DNA of 38,302 bases from Chloroflexota bacterium. GTDB taxonomy: Bacteria; Chloroflexota; Dehalococcoidia; Lucifugimonadales; Australimonadaceae. Shown in pieces: positions 1-8,428 of the stretch (positions are counted from its first letter, which is position 1; every line of letters starts with the position of its first letter). The stretch is taken from positions 1 through 38,302 of the forward strand of contig JAQCEV010000017.1 in assembly GCA_027618515.1 (NCBI GenBank), given 5' to 3'. Under the pieces are notes generated by a model that saw only the letters and a program-made list of their open reading frames with translations, ran no database searches and was not told the origin of the DNA. The translations under genes and the position numbers were made by a program.

Positions 1-89
1 GTGGCGTCGCCACCACAAGCCGCTAGCACAACCGCAAACACTGCACCGAGCAGCGTTAGGGCAGCAGCCTTCTTGAAACTGAACCTCAT
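1..89 (-). CDS. TctC-type tricarboxylate-binding lipoprotein, N-terminal part only (runs off left edge)
   Basis: Only the first 29 or so codons are inside the window. They encode a lysine-containing N-region (MRFSFKK), a hydrophobic stretch and a lipobox LAAC followed by Gly-Gly-Asp, so this is a type II signal peptide. The peptide is almost identical to the start of the TctC-like lipoprotein at 2506-3720, and the DNA around the start codon is also closely similar. I infer that it is a second TctC-family periplasmic binding lipoprotein of a TTT transporter. A strong ribosome binding site (GGGAGGAAG) lies just upstream of the ATG. The rest of the protein is not visible, so the family call rests on the paralogue. 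Confidence 0.75.
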   Translation of the reverse strand, partial: MRFSFKKAAALTLLGAVFAVVLAACGGDA

Positions 90-113
90 CTACTTCCTCC
101 CAATGATGTCCCT

Positions 114-127
114 CAGGCACGTGCCTG
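114..127. promoter_or_regulatory. 14-bp perfect palindrome upstream of the partial TctC gene
   Basis: CAGGCAC followed directly by GTGCCTG, ending 25 nt upstream of the ATG at 89. At the aligned position upstream of the second TctC copy (3745-3758) the sequence differs but is again self-complementary. It may be an operator or a 5'-UTR hairpin. Confidence 0.45.
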
Positions 128-256
128 GGGCATGTGTAACCTAGCCGCTGCGCTTGGCCAGCAACCGAAAAAACCCTATCTGCCTCACGGGGAGTTGTCA
201 ACTCTGGTACGATTCGATGGCTCGGTGTTGACTGTGCGTAAGTGGGAGACAAAGCA

Positions 257-284
257 GAAGCGCCGACCTGTTGGCCGGCGCTTC
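257..284 (-). terminator. Hairpin terminator downstream of the TctA gene
   Basis: The arms GAAGCGCCG (257-265) and CGGCGCTTC (276-284) form a 9-bp stem. It lies about 28 nt past the stop codon of the minus-strand TctA gene and before the promoter region of the next TctC copy. The following minus-strand sequence is only modestly T-rich. Confidence 0.5.
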
Positions 285-312
285 TTGTTACTTCCAGTGA
301 TGGTCTGCTGTG

Positions 313-2364
313 CTAGTTGCCGAGGATCTCGCGGTTAATCCACTCAGGGAACGCCGCCTCAGGCCAGATGATGAACAGCAGGTTGTCCGCCATGACAAAT
401 TCGAACATGAACACCATGAACACGGCAACGGCTACGCCGACCCAGCGGAGGCGGTTGTTCATCAGCATGATCGGCAGCCACGCTGCGAGTGCGAGCGCAC
501 CGTAGCGGAGGCCAACGAACCCAGAGATCATGACAAACCCGAAGAGTCCGCTGGAGACGATGATGGCGGCCGCCTTGAAACCCGGCGCAGTCAAGCTGAG
601 CATGCCCAGGTCCATGATGCTCGAACGCCGACTCGTCCGGTTCTTCAGGTGGAAGAACAGTTGAAGCAGCGACAGGAAGATGACACCGCCTGACATGAGC
701 TTGGGCAAGAACGCTGCGGTCGGGGTGAACCCGCCCGCCGATGCGTACATAGCCATGCCTCCACCCACCATCAACAAGATGGGGATGTTCTTGACGTCGA
801 TCAAGGCTCCCATCAGGGAGACCGGGGCAGCGGGCTCGGTGCTGATGCCAGCCGCAGCATTCTCAGCATCCTCCCGTGCGAACGTGTCTGCGGCTTGCTT
901 CTTGCCGGAACGCCAGAAGAAGTACGCGGAGAGAACGGCGATCACTACGAGGACGATCGACAAAGGCCGCGTGACCACGCCTATGGCTCCGTGGATGTTG
1001 ACCGCCGACTGGAAATTCAACTCGATGACAGGCCCAAGAATCACTCCCAGCAGCAGCGGGGGGCGCGGCCACTGGAACAACTTCATGATGAGACCTATGC
1101 CCATGAAGGTGAGCATGATGGGAATCGCGAGCCAGTTGGTCATGTTGACCACACCGGTCAGGAACGCGATCGGGATGATCACGCCACCAATGATCGGGTA
1201 TGGCAGCCGGGTGAGCTTCGCAAGCTGGCCGGTAGCCAAAATACCGAGGCCGGTGACCATGACGTTGCCGATGGCCAGGGTGATGACCAACAGGATCGTG
1301 ACGTCGGCGAACCTGCCCAACATCTGAGGGCCTGGCGTTACGTCCATGGCGACCATGGCGATAAGCACGATAGCCCATGCCAGCCCACCAGGGACACCCA
1401 GTGCCAGAGTTGGGATCGCTTGACCGGCTTCTTTGGAGTTCTGGGCCGATTCTGCAAAGAGCACGCCGTCAAGGGAGCCCTTGCCGAATTGACTCTTGTC
1501 CTTGGTGAAGAAGATACCGAAGGCGTAGGCAAGCCAGTCGATGACCGCAGCACCAACACCAGGGATAGCCCCCATGAGGACGCCGAAGAGGGACTGGCGA
1601 ATCATGACCCGCCATTGGCTCAGGCCGTACTTGGTTCCGCGCCAGACTTCAGCAGTGCTGATGACCGCATCAGGCGGCGCAACGGATCGGCGGGCCATGG
1701 AGAGGTCGAGCATCTCCGGCAAGGCGAAGAGGCCAAGAGTAGTTGCGATGAGCGGAAGACCGCTCCAAAGGGCGGGCTGCTGGAACACGTATCGCACGTC
1801 ACCCGTGATGGGGTTGATGCCGACGGTACCGAGCAGGATGCCTAGGGCGCCAGCGGCCAGGCCTTTGACCATCGCGCCGGTGCTCAGGGCCGAGACCATG
1901 GCGATGCCAAAGAAGGCCATAGCGGCGATCTCTGGGAAGCCGAAGGAAAGGACGAACGGCTTGATGATCGGGATGAGCGCCGCGAGTACGACGGCACCGA
2001 CGATTCCACCAAACATGGACACGCCGTAGACGGCGCCTAGCGTATGCGCAGCTTTGCCTTGTCTCGCAAGTTGATGGCCTTCTAAGAAGGTCACCTGCGT
2101 GGCAGCACCTGGTTGCCCGAGCAATATCGCGGGGATCGAGTCCAGCGTGTTGTTCACGCCAGTCATTGACGCCAGCATCACGAGACCGATCGCAGGGTCA
2201 TCCCGGAAGAATTCCACGATGAACGGGATGGAGAGCGCCATGATCAGGACGCCTGATGCGCCCGGGATGATGCCGGTCACTGCCGCTATCAACACGGCTA
2301 CGGTCACGGCGATCCAGTAGACGGGGTTGCCTAGATTGGCTAGGGCTTCGGTTATCTCACTCAC
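313..2364 (-). CDS. TctA-family transporter permease with C-terminal TctB-like region
   Basis: Large membrane subunit of a tripartite tricarboxylate transporter, which imports carboxylates using an ion gradient and a TctC binding protein. The 683-residue protein is almost entirely hydrophobic. Residues about 1-500 match TctA, including the early G-x-I-P-G-A-S-G stretch and an internal I-P-G-V-G-A repeat of it. A charged linker near residues 495-520 is followed by about 160 residues with four further membrane segments. Because TctA alone is about 500 residues, this extra part is most likely the small TctB subunit fused on. The start is GTG with GGAG 6-7 nt upstream. It lies 141 nt downstream of the TctC gene on the same strand, with a hairpin in between. 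The substrate cannot be read from sequence. Confidence 0.88.
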   Translation of the reverse strand: MSEITEALANLGNPVYWIAVTVAVLIAAVTGIIPGASGVLIMALSIPFIVEFFRDDPAIGLVMLASMTGVNNTLDSIPAILLGQPGAATQVTFLEGHQLARQGKAAHTLGAVYGVSMFGGIVGAVVLAALIPIIKPFVLSFGFPEIAAMAFFGIAMVSALSTGAMVKGLAAGALGILLGTVGINPITGDVRYVFQQPALWSGLPLIATTLGLFALPEMLDLSMARRSVAPPDAVISTAEVWRGTKYGLSQWRVMIRQSLFGVLMGAIPGVGAAVIDWLAYAFGIFFTKDKSQFGKGSLDGVLFAESAQNSKEAGQAIPTLALGVPGGLAWAIVLIAMVAMDVTPGPQMLGRFADVTILLVITLAIGNVMVTGLGILATGQLAKLTRLPYPIIGGVIIPIAFLTGVVNMTNWLAIPIMLTFMGIGLIMKLFQWPRPPLLLGVILGPVIELNFQSAVNIHGAIGVVTRPLSIVLVVIAVLSAYFFWRSGKKQAADTFAREDAENAAAGISTEPAAPVSLMGALIDVKNIPILLMVGGGMAMYASAGGFTPTAAFLPKLMSGGVIFLSLLQLFFHLKNRTSRRSSIMDLGMLSLTAPGFKAAAIIVSSGLFGFVMISGFVGLRYGALALAAWLPIMLMNNRLRWVGVAVAVFMVFMFEFVMADNLLFIIWPEAAFPEWINREILGN

Positions 2365-2412
2365 GGTTCGCTCCGCTGCCCATGGGCAGTTCCCTGCAGA
2401 CTTTCAGAAAAC

Positions 2413-2437
2413 GGCCTCACTCCCGTCGGGTGAGGCC
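2413..2437 (-). terminator. Intercistronic hairpin (attenuator-like) between TctC and TctA
   Basis: GGCCTCAC (2413-2420) pairs with GTGAGGCC (2430-2437). Read on the minus strand, the stem is followed at once by GTTTTCTG, so it resembles a rho-independent terminator. It sits between the binding-protein gene and the permease gene and could let only some transcripts continue. Confidence 0.55.
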
Positions 2438-2505
2438 CACTGCATCGATGATTGGCTTTCAAACGCGATGGGCCGCCCACTTGGGGCGCCCACTTATATA
2501 AGCGT

Positions 2506-3720
2506 CTAATTCACGAACTTGTTGAAGACCTCTTCCTGAAGGGCGTCAATAGTCGCCCGGTTATCCAAGAAGGCCTGGGTGGTGTCAATCAACTCCTGCT
2601 GCGCCTGTTCGCCAGCGGTGAAGGTGCTTGCGATGCCAGTGAAGTTCTCTAGGTCTTCGACGAACTGGGGGGTGTTCATGGCAGTATCGAGCGCGTCACG
2701 CAGGGCCTTGAGAGGGCCTGGGTCCATGTTCGGAGGGCCGATGATGTTCTTGGACGCATAGGTCCTAGTGCCCGTGATCGACGCCCACTCCTTCTTTTCT
2801 TGGTCAGTCGTTAGGGAATCCCCCGCGTTGGGGCACGGGAACTGCTTCTCGCCGTTGTCTCCGAGACTGTAACCAGGGAACGACATGTCGAAGAAGCCAC
2901 GGATGAAGCCACTCTCTACCCAACCAGGACGCTGGGTGGGGAGCTGGCCCCAGACGGTGGAGGTGTACCACGCAGTGGTGTCACCACGCTCCATCATGAG
3001 GTACTGCTCAGCAGAACCTGCGGCCGCAACGTTCTTGATCTCGATCGGCATATTCCGCTTGAGCGCCATGTACGCCGGAGCCAACTGAGATCCGATGTCA
3101 GCGGGGGTCGGGGCGGAAGTGCCGAAGATCATCTTCTCGCCATTGGGCTGGTCGAATGCGTCGGGGCCACATTCGTAAGGAACGGTACCGCGAACCAACC
3201 AAACCGCGTCCTTACCGGAGGTGACGCCAATCATGGACACTTCACGCATGTCCCACTCGGCGACCTCGTTGATCTGGTCGAAGATGCCGGCAGTGGCCTC
3301 CAACGACATGATGAAGCCATCGCCTGGCTTATTCCAGACGAAGTTACGCTGCGTGACGTTTGGTGTCATGTTGGTTACGACGATCCGAGGCTTGCCAGGG
3401 ATGTACTCCGCCCATGACTTGGACATGAATCGGGCTTGGGCGTCTGTGCCACCACCAGGGTTGTATCCGACCATCAAGCGGATGGTCTTGCCCTTGAAGT
3501 AGGCCTCAGCGTCGAAGCTGGGTGTCGGGGTTGCGGCCGGGGTCGGGGTTGCGGGCGCGGCAGTCGGCGTCGGCACACCAGGGGCCAAAGTTGCGGTCGG
3601 AGTCGCTGGCGGCTGCGTTGGGGTCGCTGTGGGGTCGTCGCCACCACAAGCAGCCAGCACAACCGCAAACACTGCACCGAGCAGCGTCAGAGCGGCAGCT
3701 TTCTTGAAACTGAACCTCAT
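2506..3720 (-). CDS. TctC-family (Bug-type) tricarboxylate-binding lipoprotein
   Basis: Extracytoplasmic substrate-binding subunit of the TTT transporter, 404 residues. A type II signal peptide with lipobox LAAC ends near residue 25. Residues about 26-68 are a low-complexity Thr-Pro-Ala linker, typical of surface lipoproteins that hold the binding domain off the membrane. The mature domain starts near 'YFKGKTIRLMVGYNPGGGTD', the hallmark first strand and glycine-rich loop of TctC proteins. The length exceeds the usual 320 residues because of the linker and an insert around residues 265-300. The ribosome binding site GGGAGGAAG is very strong. It is first in an operon with the TctA gene. Its first 30 residues and leader DNA are nearly duplicated at positions 1-113. 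Confidence 0.9.
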   Translation of the reverse strand: MRFSFKKAAALTLLGAVFAVVLAACGGDDPTATPTQPPATPTATLAPGVPTPTAAPATPTPAATPTPSFDAEAYFKGKTIRLMVGYNPGGGTDAQARFMSKSWAEYIPGKPRIVVTNMTPNVTQRNFVWNKPGDGFIMSLEATAGIFDQINEVAEWDMREVSMIGVTSGKDAVWLVRGTVPYECGPDAFDQPNGEKMIFGTSAPTPADIGSQLAPAYMALKRNMPIEIKNVAAAGSAEQYLMMERGDTTAWYTSTVWGQLPTQRPGWVESGFIRGFFDMSFPGYSLGDNGEKQFPCPNAGDSLTTDQEKKEWASITGTRTYASKNIIGPPNMDPGPLKALRDALDTAMNTPQFVEDLENFTGIASTFTAGEQAQQELIDTTQAFLDNRATIDALQEEVFNKFVN

Positions 3721-3970
3721 CTACTTCCTCCCAATGATGTCCCCCAGGGGTAGCCCCTAGGGCGTGTGTATCCTGGCCGCTGGCCGTCGGCGAGCGACCG
3801 CAAAACCCTACCCGCCTCGACAAGAGATGTCAATTCCGCGACCGGTGTGAAAAGGTGCATAATCGGGCTCGCCCCATTTTAAGAGCGCGTGCGCGCATGC
3901 GCGTGCGGGATCATCCTGACACCCCCCCTGCCTTTCCTGACACGCCCCCTGCCCTTCCATCACTGCCAAC
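3721..3970. promoter_or_regulatory. Divergent promoter region between TctC and the flavin monooxygenase
   Basis: This 250-nt non-coding stretch holds the TctC leader. It includes a palindromic element at 3745-3758 (AGGGG, TAG, CCCCT), matching in position but not in sequence the palindrome at 114-127. A minus-strand GGATACACA just upstream of it may be a -10 element. Nearer the plus-strand gene are a run of alternating purine-pyrimidine near 3890-3907 and two 21-nt tandem repeats at 3915-3956. No clear -35/-10 pair was identified for the plus strand. Confidence 0.4.
3915..3956. repeat. Two tandem 21-nt C-rich repeats
   Basis: The unit at 3915-3935 (CCTGACACCCCCCC then TGCCTTT) is repeated at 3936-3956 with two substitutions. 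The pair ends 14 nt before the GTG of the flavin monooxygenase gene, so it lies in its promoter or leader. Its function is unknown. Confidence 0.6.
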
Positions 3971-5023
3971 GTGAGGTGTTCCCTGTCCTCTGAATTGACT
4001 CTTAGCGTCGTTGACCAATCCCCGATGCGTCACGGCGAAACAGGCGCGCAGGCGCTACGGGATACGGTGGAGTTGGCGAAGGCCACCGAAGCGCTGGGCT
4101 ACTCCCGCTTCTGGGTAGCCGAGCACCACAGCGCTGGCACTTTCGCGGGCACGAGCCCGGAGATCCTGATCGGCCAGATACTGGCGCATACCTCTCGCAT
4201 ACGGGTGGGAAGCGGTGGGGTGATGCTGACCCATTACTCCGCACTGAAAGTAGCTGAGCAGTTCAGGGTGCTGGAGTCGTTCTACCCCGGTCGCGTAGAC
4301 CTGGGAATCGGTCGTGCGCCTGGCAGCGATCAGCGCACGATGCTTGCCCTGGCGTACCCGAAGCGTCCGGTAGACGTTGAGACTTTCCCTCAGCAGGTCG
4401 TGGACGTGGTGGGATATCTGTACGATGCGCTCCAGCCCGATCACCCATTCGCAGCGCTGAAGGCGGCGCCTGGCGGGAAACCTGAGTCGGCACCCGACAT
4501 CTGGCTGCTGGGGTCGTCGGATTACTCGGCGCGGCTGGCGGCTCAGCTGGGATTGCCGTTCGCGTTCGCGGATTTCTTCGGAACGACCAGCGGGCACGGG
4601 CCTGCGGTGGCGGAGATCTACAGGCGAGAGTTCCAGCCATCAGAGTTGTGCGCGGAGGCTCGGTTGAATGTGACAGTGCAGGTGATCTGCGCGCCGACCG
4701 CTGAGGAGGTACAGCGGGTGACTGCGAGCCGGAACTTCAACCGGGCTCGGCGGGTGCTGGCAGCGCAGGGCGAGGAGATCAGGGAGGGCCTGCTTCCGCC
4801 TGAGGAGGCGGCGGCGATGCCGTTGACGGAGGCTGCACGAGCACATGTGCAGCAGTACGTGGATGGGTGCATCGATGGCGACCCCGACCAGGTGAAGGCG
4901 GGGATACTGACGGCGTCGGAGCGATACGAGACGACGGACATCGGGATCGTGTCGATCGCGTACGCGTTGGTTGACCGGATCCGCTCCTACGAGCTGGTAG
5001 CGCGAGCGTTCGGGCTTCTCTAG
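3971..5023 (+). CDS. LLM-class flavin-dependent oxidoreductase (luciferase-like monooxygenase)
   Basis: Predicted reduced-flavin-dependent monooxygenase of the bacterial luciferase-like superfamily, cytosolic TIM barrel, 350 residues. The N-terminal strand 'LSVVDQSP', the 'SRFWVAEHH' motif near residue 45, 'RIRVGSGGVML' near residue 75 and 'VDLGIGRAPGSD' near residue 108 are characteristic of the one-component MsnO8/YhbW-like group. The start is uncertain: GTG at 3971 has no clear ribosome binding site, and an in-frame TTG at 3992 would begin closer to the conserved first strand. It is monocistronic and converges with the Rieske gene, whose stop is 12 nt away. The substrate is unknown; such enzymes in this kind of gene neighbourhood are thought to attack recalcitrant organic compounds. 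Confidence 0.88.
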   Translation: MRCSLSSELTLSVVDQSPMRHGETGAQALRDTVELAKATEALGYSRFWVAEHHSAGTFAGTSPEILIGQILAHTSRIRVGSGGVMLTHYSALKVAEQFRVLESFYPGRVDLGIGRAPGSDQRTMLALAYPKRPVDVETFPQQVVDVVGYLYDALQPDHPFAALKAAPGGKPESAPDIWLLGSSDYSARLAAQLGLPFAFADFFGTTSGHGPAVAEIYRREFQPSELCAEARLNVTVQVICAPTAEEVQRVTASRNFNRARRVLAAQGEEIREGLLPPEEAAAMPLTEAARAHVQQYVDGCIDGDPDQVKAGILTASERYETTDIGIVSIAYALVDRIRSYELVARAFGLL

Positions 5024-5035
5024 TCCGAAATTCGT

Positions 5036-6301
5036 CTAGCTCGTAACGGGCTCGGGGAACATGGACGCCCGTGTCTGTTCGCGGAAGTCGGCGGTTGCGG
5101 ACATGACCGTGTCGATAGCGACGACGTTGTAGTAGGTGTCGCCGGTGCCAGCGGGGTCACCGCCGTCTGCTACGACTCTGACGCCCTGTGCGAGTTGCTT
5201 GCGCATGATGATGATGGCTTTGTCCGCAGGGCCGAGGTGCTCGATGGAACGATCGACGATGGGGCCCATGCTTTCCTGCACGGCGTGATCCTGGACGTTG
5301 ACGCCGAAGATGCCGGTGAAGGTGAACTTCTTCTGTGCCTCGCGGTCGATGAGATAGTCGTTGGTGAGGGCCCGAACTTTCTTGAAGTCCGGCGTCTGTT
5401 CGCCGGGGCCAGTGCCGAGGATACGGGCGACGAGTTCCTGATCCTCCATGCCTGTTCCTGAGGGACTGTACTCCCAGTTGTAGACCATGCAGGTGTTGTC
5501 ATCCATCGGCACCCACATGTGACCGGCGACGATGTCGTTGCCCGAGAAGGGCTCCTGGCGTATCTGGGTGAACGGCATGATGAAGTGATATCCGCGCACG
5601 TGGAGCTTGTCTTCATCGAGTTGGCGGATGCCGTAGTAGGCGTAGCCGTAGTCGGTCTCATCGACCTCTAGCTTGGGCGCTTTGCCTCGGACAAAGGGCA
5701 TGGACGGGCTGACGCCCGGCAGGTCAGTGTCGTTGGTGAGTCGACGGTGGAGGATCGGTGCGTGGGAGGTGTCGAGCCCACCTTCCATGGCTTGGAGCCA
5801 GTTGCACTCTTCATAGGTCTTGTTGACGTGGCGTTGGTCCTCAGGGGCCTGAGTCCATGCGAATTCCGGGAGCGGCGGTTGCTTGTCGGCTGGGCCCATG
5901 AACGTCCAGATGAGCCCGCCCATCTCCGCCGTGGGGTAGGCCACGTTCTTGATCTTCTGGCTGAAGTCGGTGTCGTTGGGCTCATTCATCTGGTGAACGC
6001 ATTGGCCCGTGTGGTCGAACTTCCAACCGTGGTAAACGCAGCGAAGGCCGTCCTCTTCGTTGCGCCCGAACCAAAGGGATGCGCCTCGATGCGGACAGGA
6101 CTCAGCCATGAGGCCGACGCGGCCAGATGTGTCACGGAAGGCGATCAGCTTTTCGCCGAGGAGCCGAACGCGCAGAGGAGAGCCATCGGGTTCGACTTCC
6201 CATGACATACCGACGGGCATCCAGTAGCGCCGCATGAGGTTCCCCATGGGGGTACCGGGGCTAACGAGGGTTAGGGCGTCGTTCTCTGTTTGGGTGAGCA
6301 T
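5036..6301 (-). CDS. Rieske [2Fe-2S] ring-hydroxylating oxygenase, alpha subunit
   Basis: Oxygenase component of a phthalate-dioxygenase-type Rieske non-haem iron system, 421 residues. The Rieske cluster ligands are C69-P-H71 and C88-V-Y-H91. The mononuclear iron site shows D177-T-S-H180-A-P-I-L-H185, matching the D-x2-H-x4-H pattern in which the two histidines bind iron and the aspartate bridges to the neighbouring cluster. The ATG has a strong AGGAGG 7 nt upstream. No ferredoxin or reductase partner is adjacent, so electrons must come from elsewhere. It is similar in layout to the oxygenase at 21148-22440 and to the fragment at 19898-20366. The substrate is not predictable. Confidence 0.93.
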   Translation of the reverse strand: MLTQTENDALTLVSPGTPMGNLMRRYWMPVGMSWEVEPDGSPLRVRLLGEKLIAFRDTSGRVGLMAESCPHRGASLWFGRNEEDGLRCVYHGWKFDHTGQCVHQMNEPNDTDFSQKIKNVAYPTAEMGGLIWTFMGPADKQPPLPEFAWTQAPEDQRHVNKTYEECNWLQAMEGGLDTSHAPILHRRLTNDTDLPGVSPSMPFVRGKAPKLEVDETDYGYAYYGIRQLDEDKLHVRGYHFIMPFTQIRQEPFSGNDIVAGHMWVPMDDNTCMVYNWEYSPSGTGMEDQELVARILGTGPGEQTPDFKKVRALTNDYLIDREAQKKFTFTGIFGVNVQDHAVQESMGPIVDRSIEHLGPADKAIIIMRKQLAQGVRVVADGGDPAGTGDTYYNVVAIDTVMSATADFREQTRASMFPEPVTS

Positions 6302-6438
6302 TTCCAGGCCTCCTGCGTGCTGCCATGTTACGCCCCTATCCAGGGGGAGAGTTCTGGATCAGCGGAAGTGATCCAGTTGTCCAGGCCGTGCGTATCAGGA
6401 GCGTTGAGAGATCAAGGGGCAAGCTGGTGCAAGACGTG

Positions 6439-7905
6439 ATGAAGTCCTACGTGGTGTTGGTTGCAATGGCGGTGCTCCTGACGGTGCCCGGTTGCACAGG
6501 CGATCCCACGCCGACGACCAGCGCACCCGCGACGGCCACTCCTCGATCGACTCCCAATGCTGTGGCAACGGCCACGCCTGGGCCGACGGCGACAGCCACG
6601 CGAATCCCAGTCCCGGAACCAACTGCTACCCCAACGCCGGTGCCCGGCGCAACGTCTGTGGTGCTAACGCCCGACGCGGACGCGACGTTGTACGACCGAG
6701 GTACGCTCCAAGCGGCGAACGGCGCGGGCGAGTCGTTGTTCTTTGGGTCGACCAACGGTAGCGAGGCACGCCGCGCGCTTATCAGGTTCGACGTCGGAAC
6801 GGCGATCCCGGCGGGCTCGACCATCGCCAGCGCTCGGCTGGTCATGACTGTAGATCGCGCCCGGGGTGAGGCTGACGAGTCGACGCTTTACCTCGTGACC
6901 TCGAGCTGGGGGGAAGGCAGGGCAGAGTCGGAGACTGCCGGGGGAGGCAGCGGCACGACGCCTGATGACGGCAGTGCGACCTGGGAGCACCGATCGTTCC
7001 CCGATGTCGCGTGGGAACAGTCCGGGGGCGACTACGAACCGGAACCCCACGCAATTATCGTCGTCCAGCCTCCGCCGAGAACACAGACGGTCGAGGTGAC
7101 GTGGGGCTCAACGGGAGAGATGGTGGAGGACGTTCAGAATTGGTTGACCAGTCCTGCGTCCAACTTTGGGTGGATCATCCTCGGCAACGAGGGCACTGCC
7201 CAAACTGCCAAGCGGGTCCCTTCAAGAGAGAACGACAATAGCGCGTTGCGGCCTCAGCTGATCGTCGAATACATTCCGGCCACTGGTCCGCAATCGGTTG
7301 ATCTCATGCCTTCGCAAGACACGACCATCTACGACGACCCCACGTTGGCCAATGGCGCGGGGGAGTGGCTGTTCGTTGGTGCGACTCGTCGCGGTGCGCT
7401 CCGTCGCGCGCTGGTAGCGTTCGACGTAGCAAGTGCGATCCCTGCGGGAGCGACCGTGAACGGCGTGACGCTGACGTTGACGGTGTCGCAGACGACAGCC
7501 GGGGATGAGCCGGTTGCGCTCCACCGCGTGCTGACGCACTGGAGCGCTGGAACGGCAGACGCCGAATTCAACGAGGGAAAAGGCGGCCCGGCGAGCGCCG
7601 ATGACGCAACTTGGCTTGGGACCGGGATAGACGGCGATCAATGGGTCACGCCAGGCGGTGACATCACGAGCGTGGCGTCAGCGTCAGCGACGGTGGGCGG
7701 CCGTGACCAGTCGTTCCAATGGACATCGGCAGAGGCGGTCGCGGATGTTCAGGGTTGGCTCGACGATCCGTCGACGAACCATGGTTGGTTACTCGTAGGA
7801 CGCGAGGATTCGACGCGGACCGCGAAGCGGTTCGACTCTATGGAGAACATCTCAGGCTTCCCGGAGCCCCGCCCGCCGATCCTGACCATCCGGTACACGC
7901 CGTAG
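6439..7905 (+). CDS. Lipoprotein with two DNRLRE domains
   Basis: Predicted surface lipoprotein of about 488 residues. From the ATG at 6439 it begins MKSYVV, followed by a hydrophobic core and the lipobox VPGC, then a long Thr-Pro-Ala-rich linker. Two similar domains of about 200 residues follow. Each opens with a 'D-x-T-x-Y-D' strand, then 'NGAGE-x-L-F-x-G', 'RRAL-x-x-F-D-V' and 'AIPAG', and later 'W-L-x-x-P' with 'GW-(I/L)-x-(L/V)-G' and a terminal Arg-Pro. This matches the DNRLRE family of extracellular beta-sandwich modules. An in-frame upstream start at 6325 is possible, but the signal peptide argues for 6439. It probably has a structural or adhesive role; no catalytic site is visible. 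Confidence 0.78.
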   Translation: MKSYVVLVAMAVLLTVPGCTGDPTPTTSAPATATPRSTPNAVATATPGPTATATRIPVPEPTATPTPVPGATSVVLTPDADATLYDRGTLQAANGAGESLFFGSTNGSEARRALIRFDVGTAIPAGSTIASARLVMTVDRARGEADESTLYLVTSSWGEGRAESETAGGGSGTTPDDGSATWEHRSFPDVAWEQSGGDYEPEPHAIIVVQPPPRTQTVEVTWGSTGEMVEDVQNWLTSPASNFGWIILGNEGTAQTAKRVPSRENDNSALRPQLIVEYIPATGPQSVDLMPSQDTTIYDDPTLANGAGEWLFVGATRRGALRRALVAFDVASAIPAGATVNGVTLTLTVSQTTAGDEPVALHRVLTHWSAGTADAEFNEGKGGPASADDATWLGTGIDGDQWVTPGGDITSVASASATVGGRDQSFQWTSAEAVADVQGWLDDPSTNHGWLLVGREDSTRTAKRFDSMENISGFPEPRPPILTIRYTP

Positions 7906-8018
7906 CCAAGGCGATGAGCCCGTCCGCGTGCGTTGGCCCTGACTCCTCCCTGTTGACCAAGCGTGCTGCGCAGCTTCTAATACCGCGCGTAATGGCTGGT
8001 CACACAAGGAGTTGAATC

Positions 8019-8405
8019 ATGGGCAGACGGCAGAGTTTCGAGATTCCAGGCGTGCACCACGCGGCGCCGATCCCTTATGGGGCGCGGGTGGGCAACGTCA
8101 TCTATTCATCGGCCATCCAGGGCATCAACGCGGACACCGGCGAGATCAGCGAGGATGTGGCGGATCAGGCGAAGCATTGCTTCAAGAACCTGGCCACGTT
8201 TTTGCAGGTGGCGGGGGCAACTCCTGACGATATCGTGCGGATGACGTGCTTCCTGAAGGATCTGAACGACCGCGAGATCCTGAACAACGAGTGGAACGCG
8301 CTGTTCCCAGATGAGCACGACCGCCCTGCCCGCCACACGTCGCAGTACGATCCGCCACGAGGAATGAAGATCCAGATAGAGATCGTCGCCGTACTGGAAG
8401 ACTAG
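8019..8405 (+). CDS. Rid-family (YjgF/YER057c/UK114) protein
   Basis: Small cytosolic trimer-forming protein of 128 residues. The family signature is clear: 'GNVIYSSAIQGINADTGE', then 'VADQAKHCFKNLATFLQVAG' split across a helix, and the C-terminal 'KIQIEIVAVLED'. RidA proteins hydrolyse reactive enamine/imine intermediates using an arginine near position 105. In an alignment by eye that arginine is not at its usual place (the local sequence is SQYDPPRGM), so this may be one of the Rid subfamilies without classical deaminase activity. AAGGAG lies 7 nt before the ATG. The next gene begins 23 nt downstream, suggesting an operon with the Peripla_BP_6 protein. Confidence 0.88.
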   Translation: MGRRQSFEIPGVHHAAPIPYGARVGNVIYSSAIQGINADTGEISEDVADQAKHCFKNLATFLQVAGATPDDIVRMTCFLKDLNDREILNNEWNALFPDEHDRPARHTSQYDPPRGMKIQIEIVAVLED

Positions 8406-8428
8406 CAACGCTGGGCGCGGAGGGAACG

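Noticed and set aside
895-1845. Long plus-strand open frame opposite the TctA gene (316 codons)
   Set aside because: It is antisense to a clear membrane protein, has a charged low-complexity composition and no recognisable domain; it is a shadow of codon bias.
2492-2501. Internal promoter for TctA from the CTTATATAAG palindrome
   Set aside because: A TATATA -10 is plausible but no -35 at suitable spacing was found.
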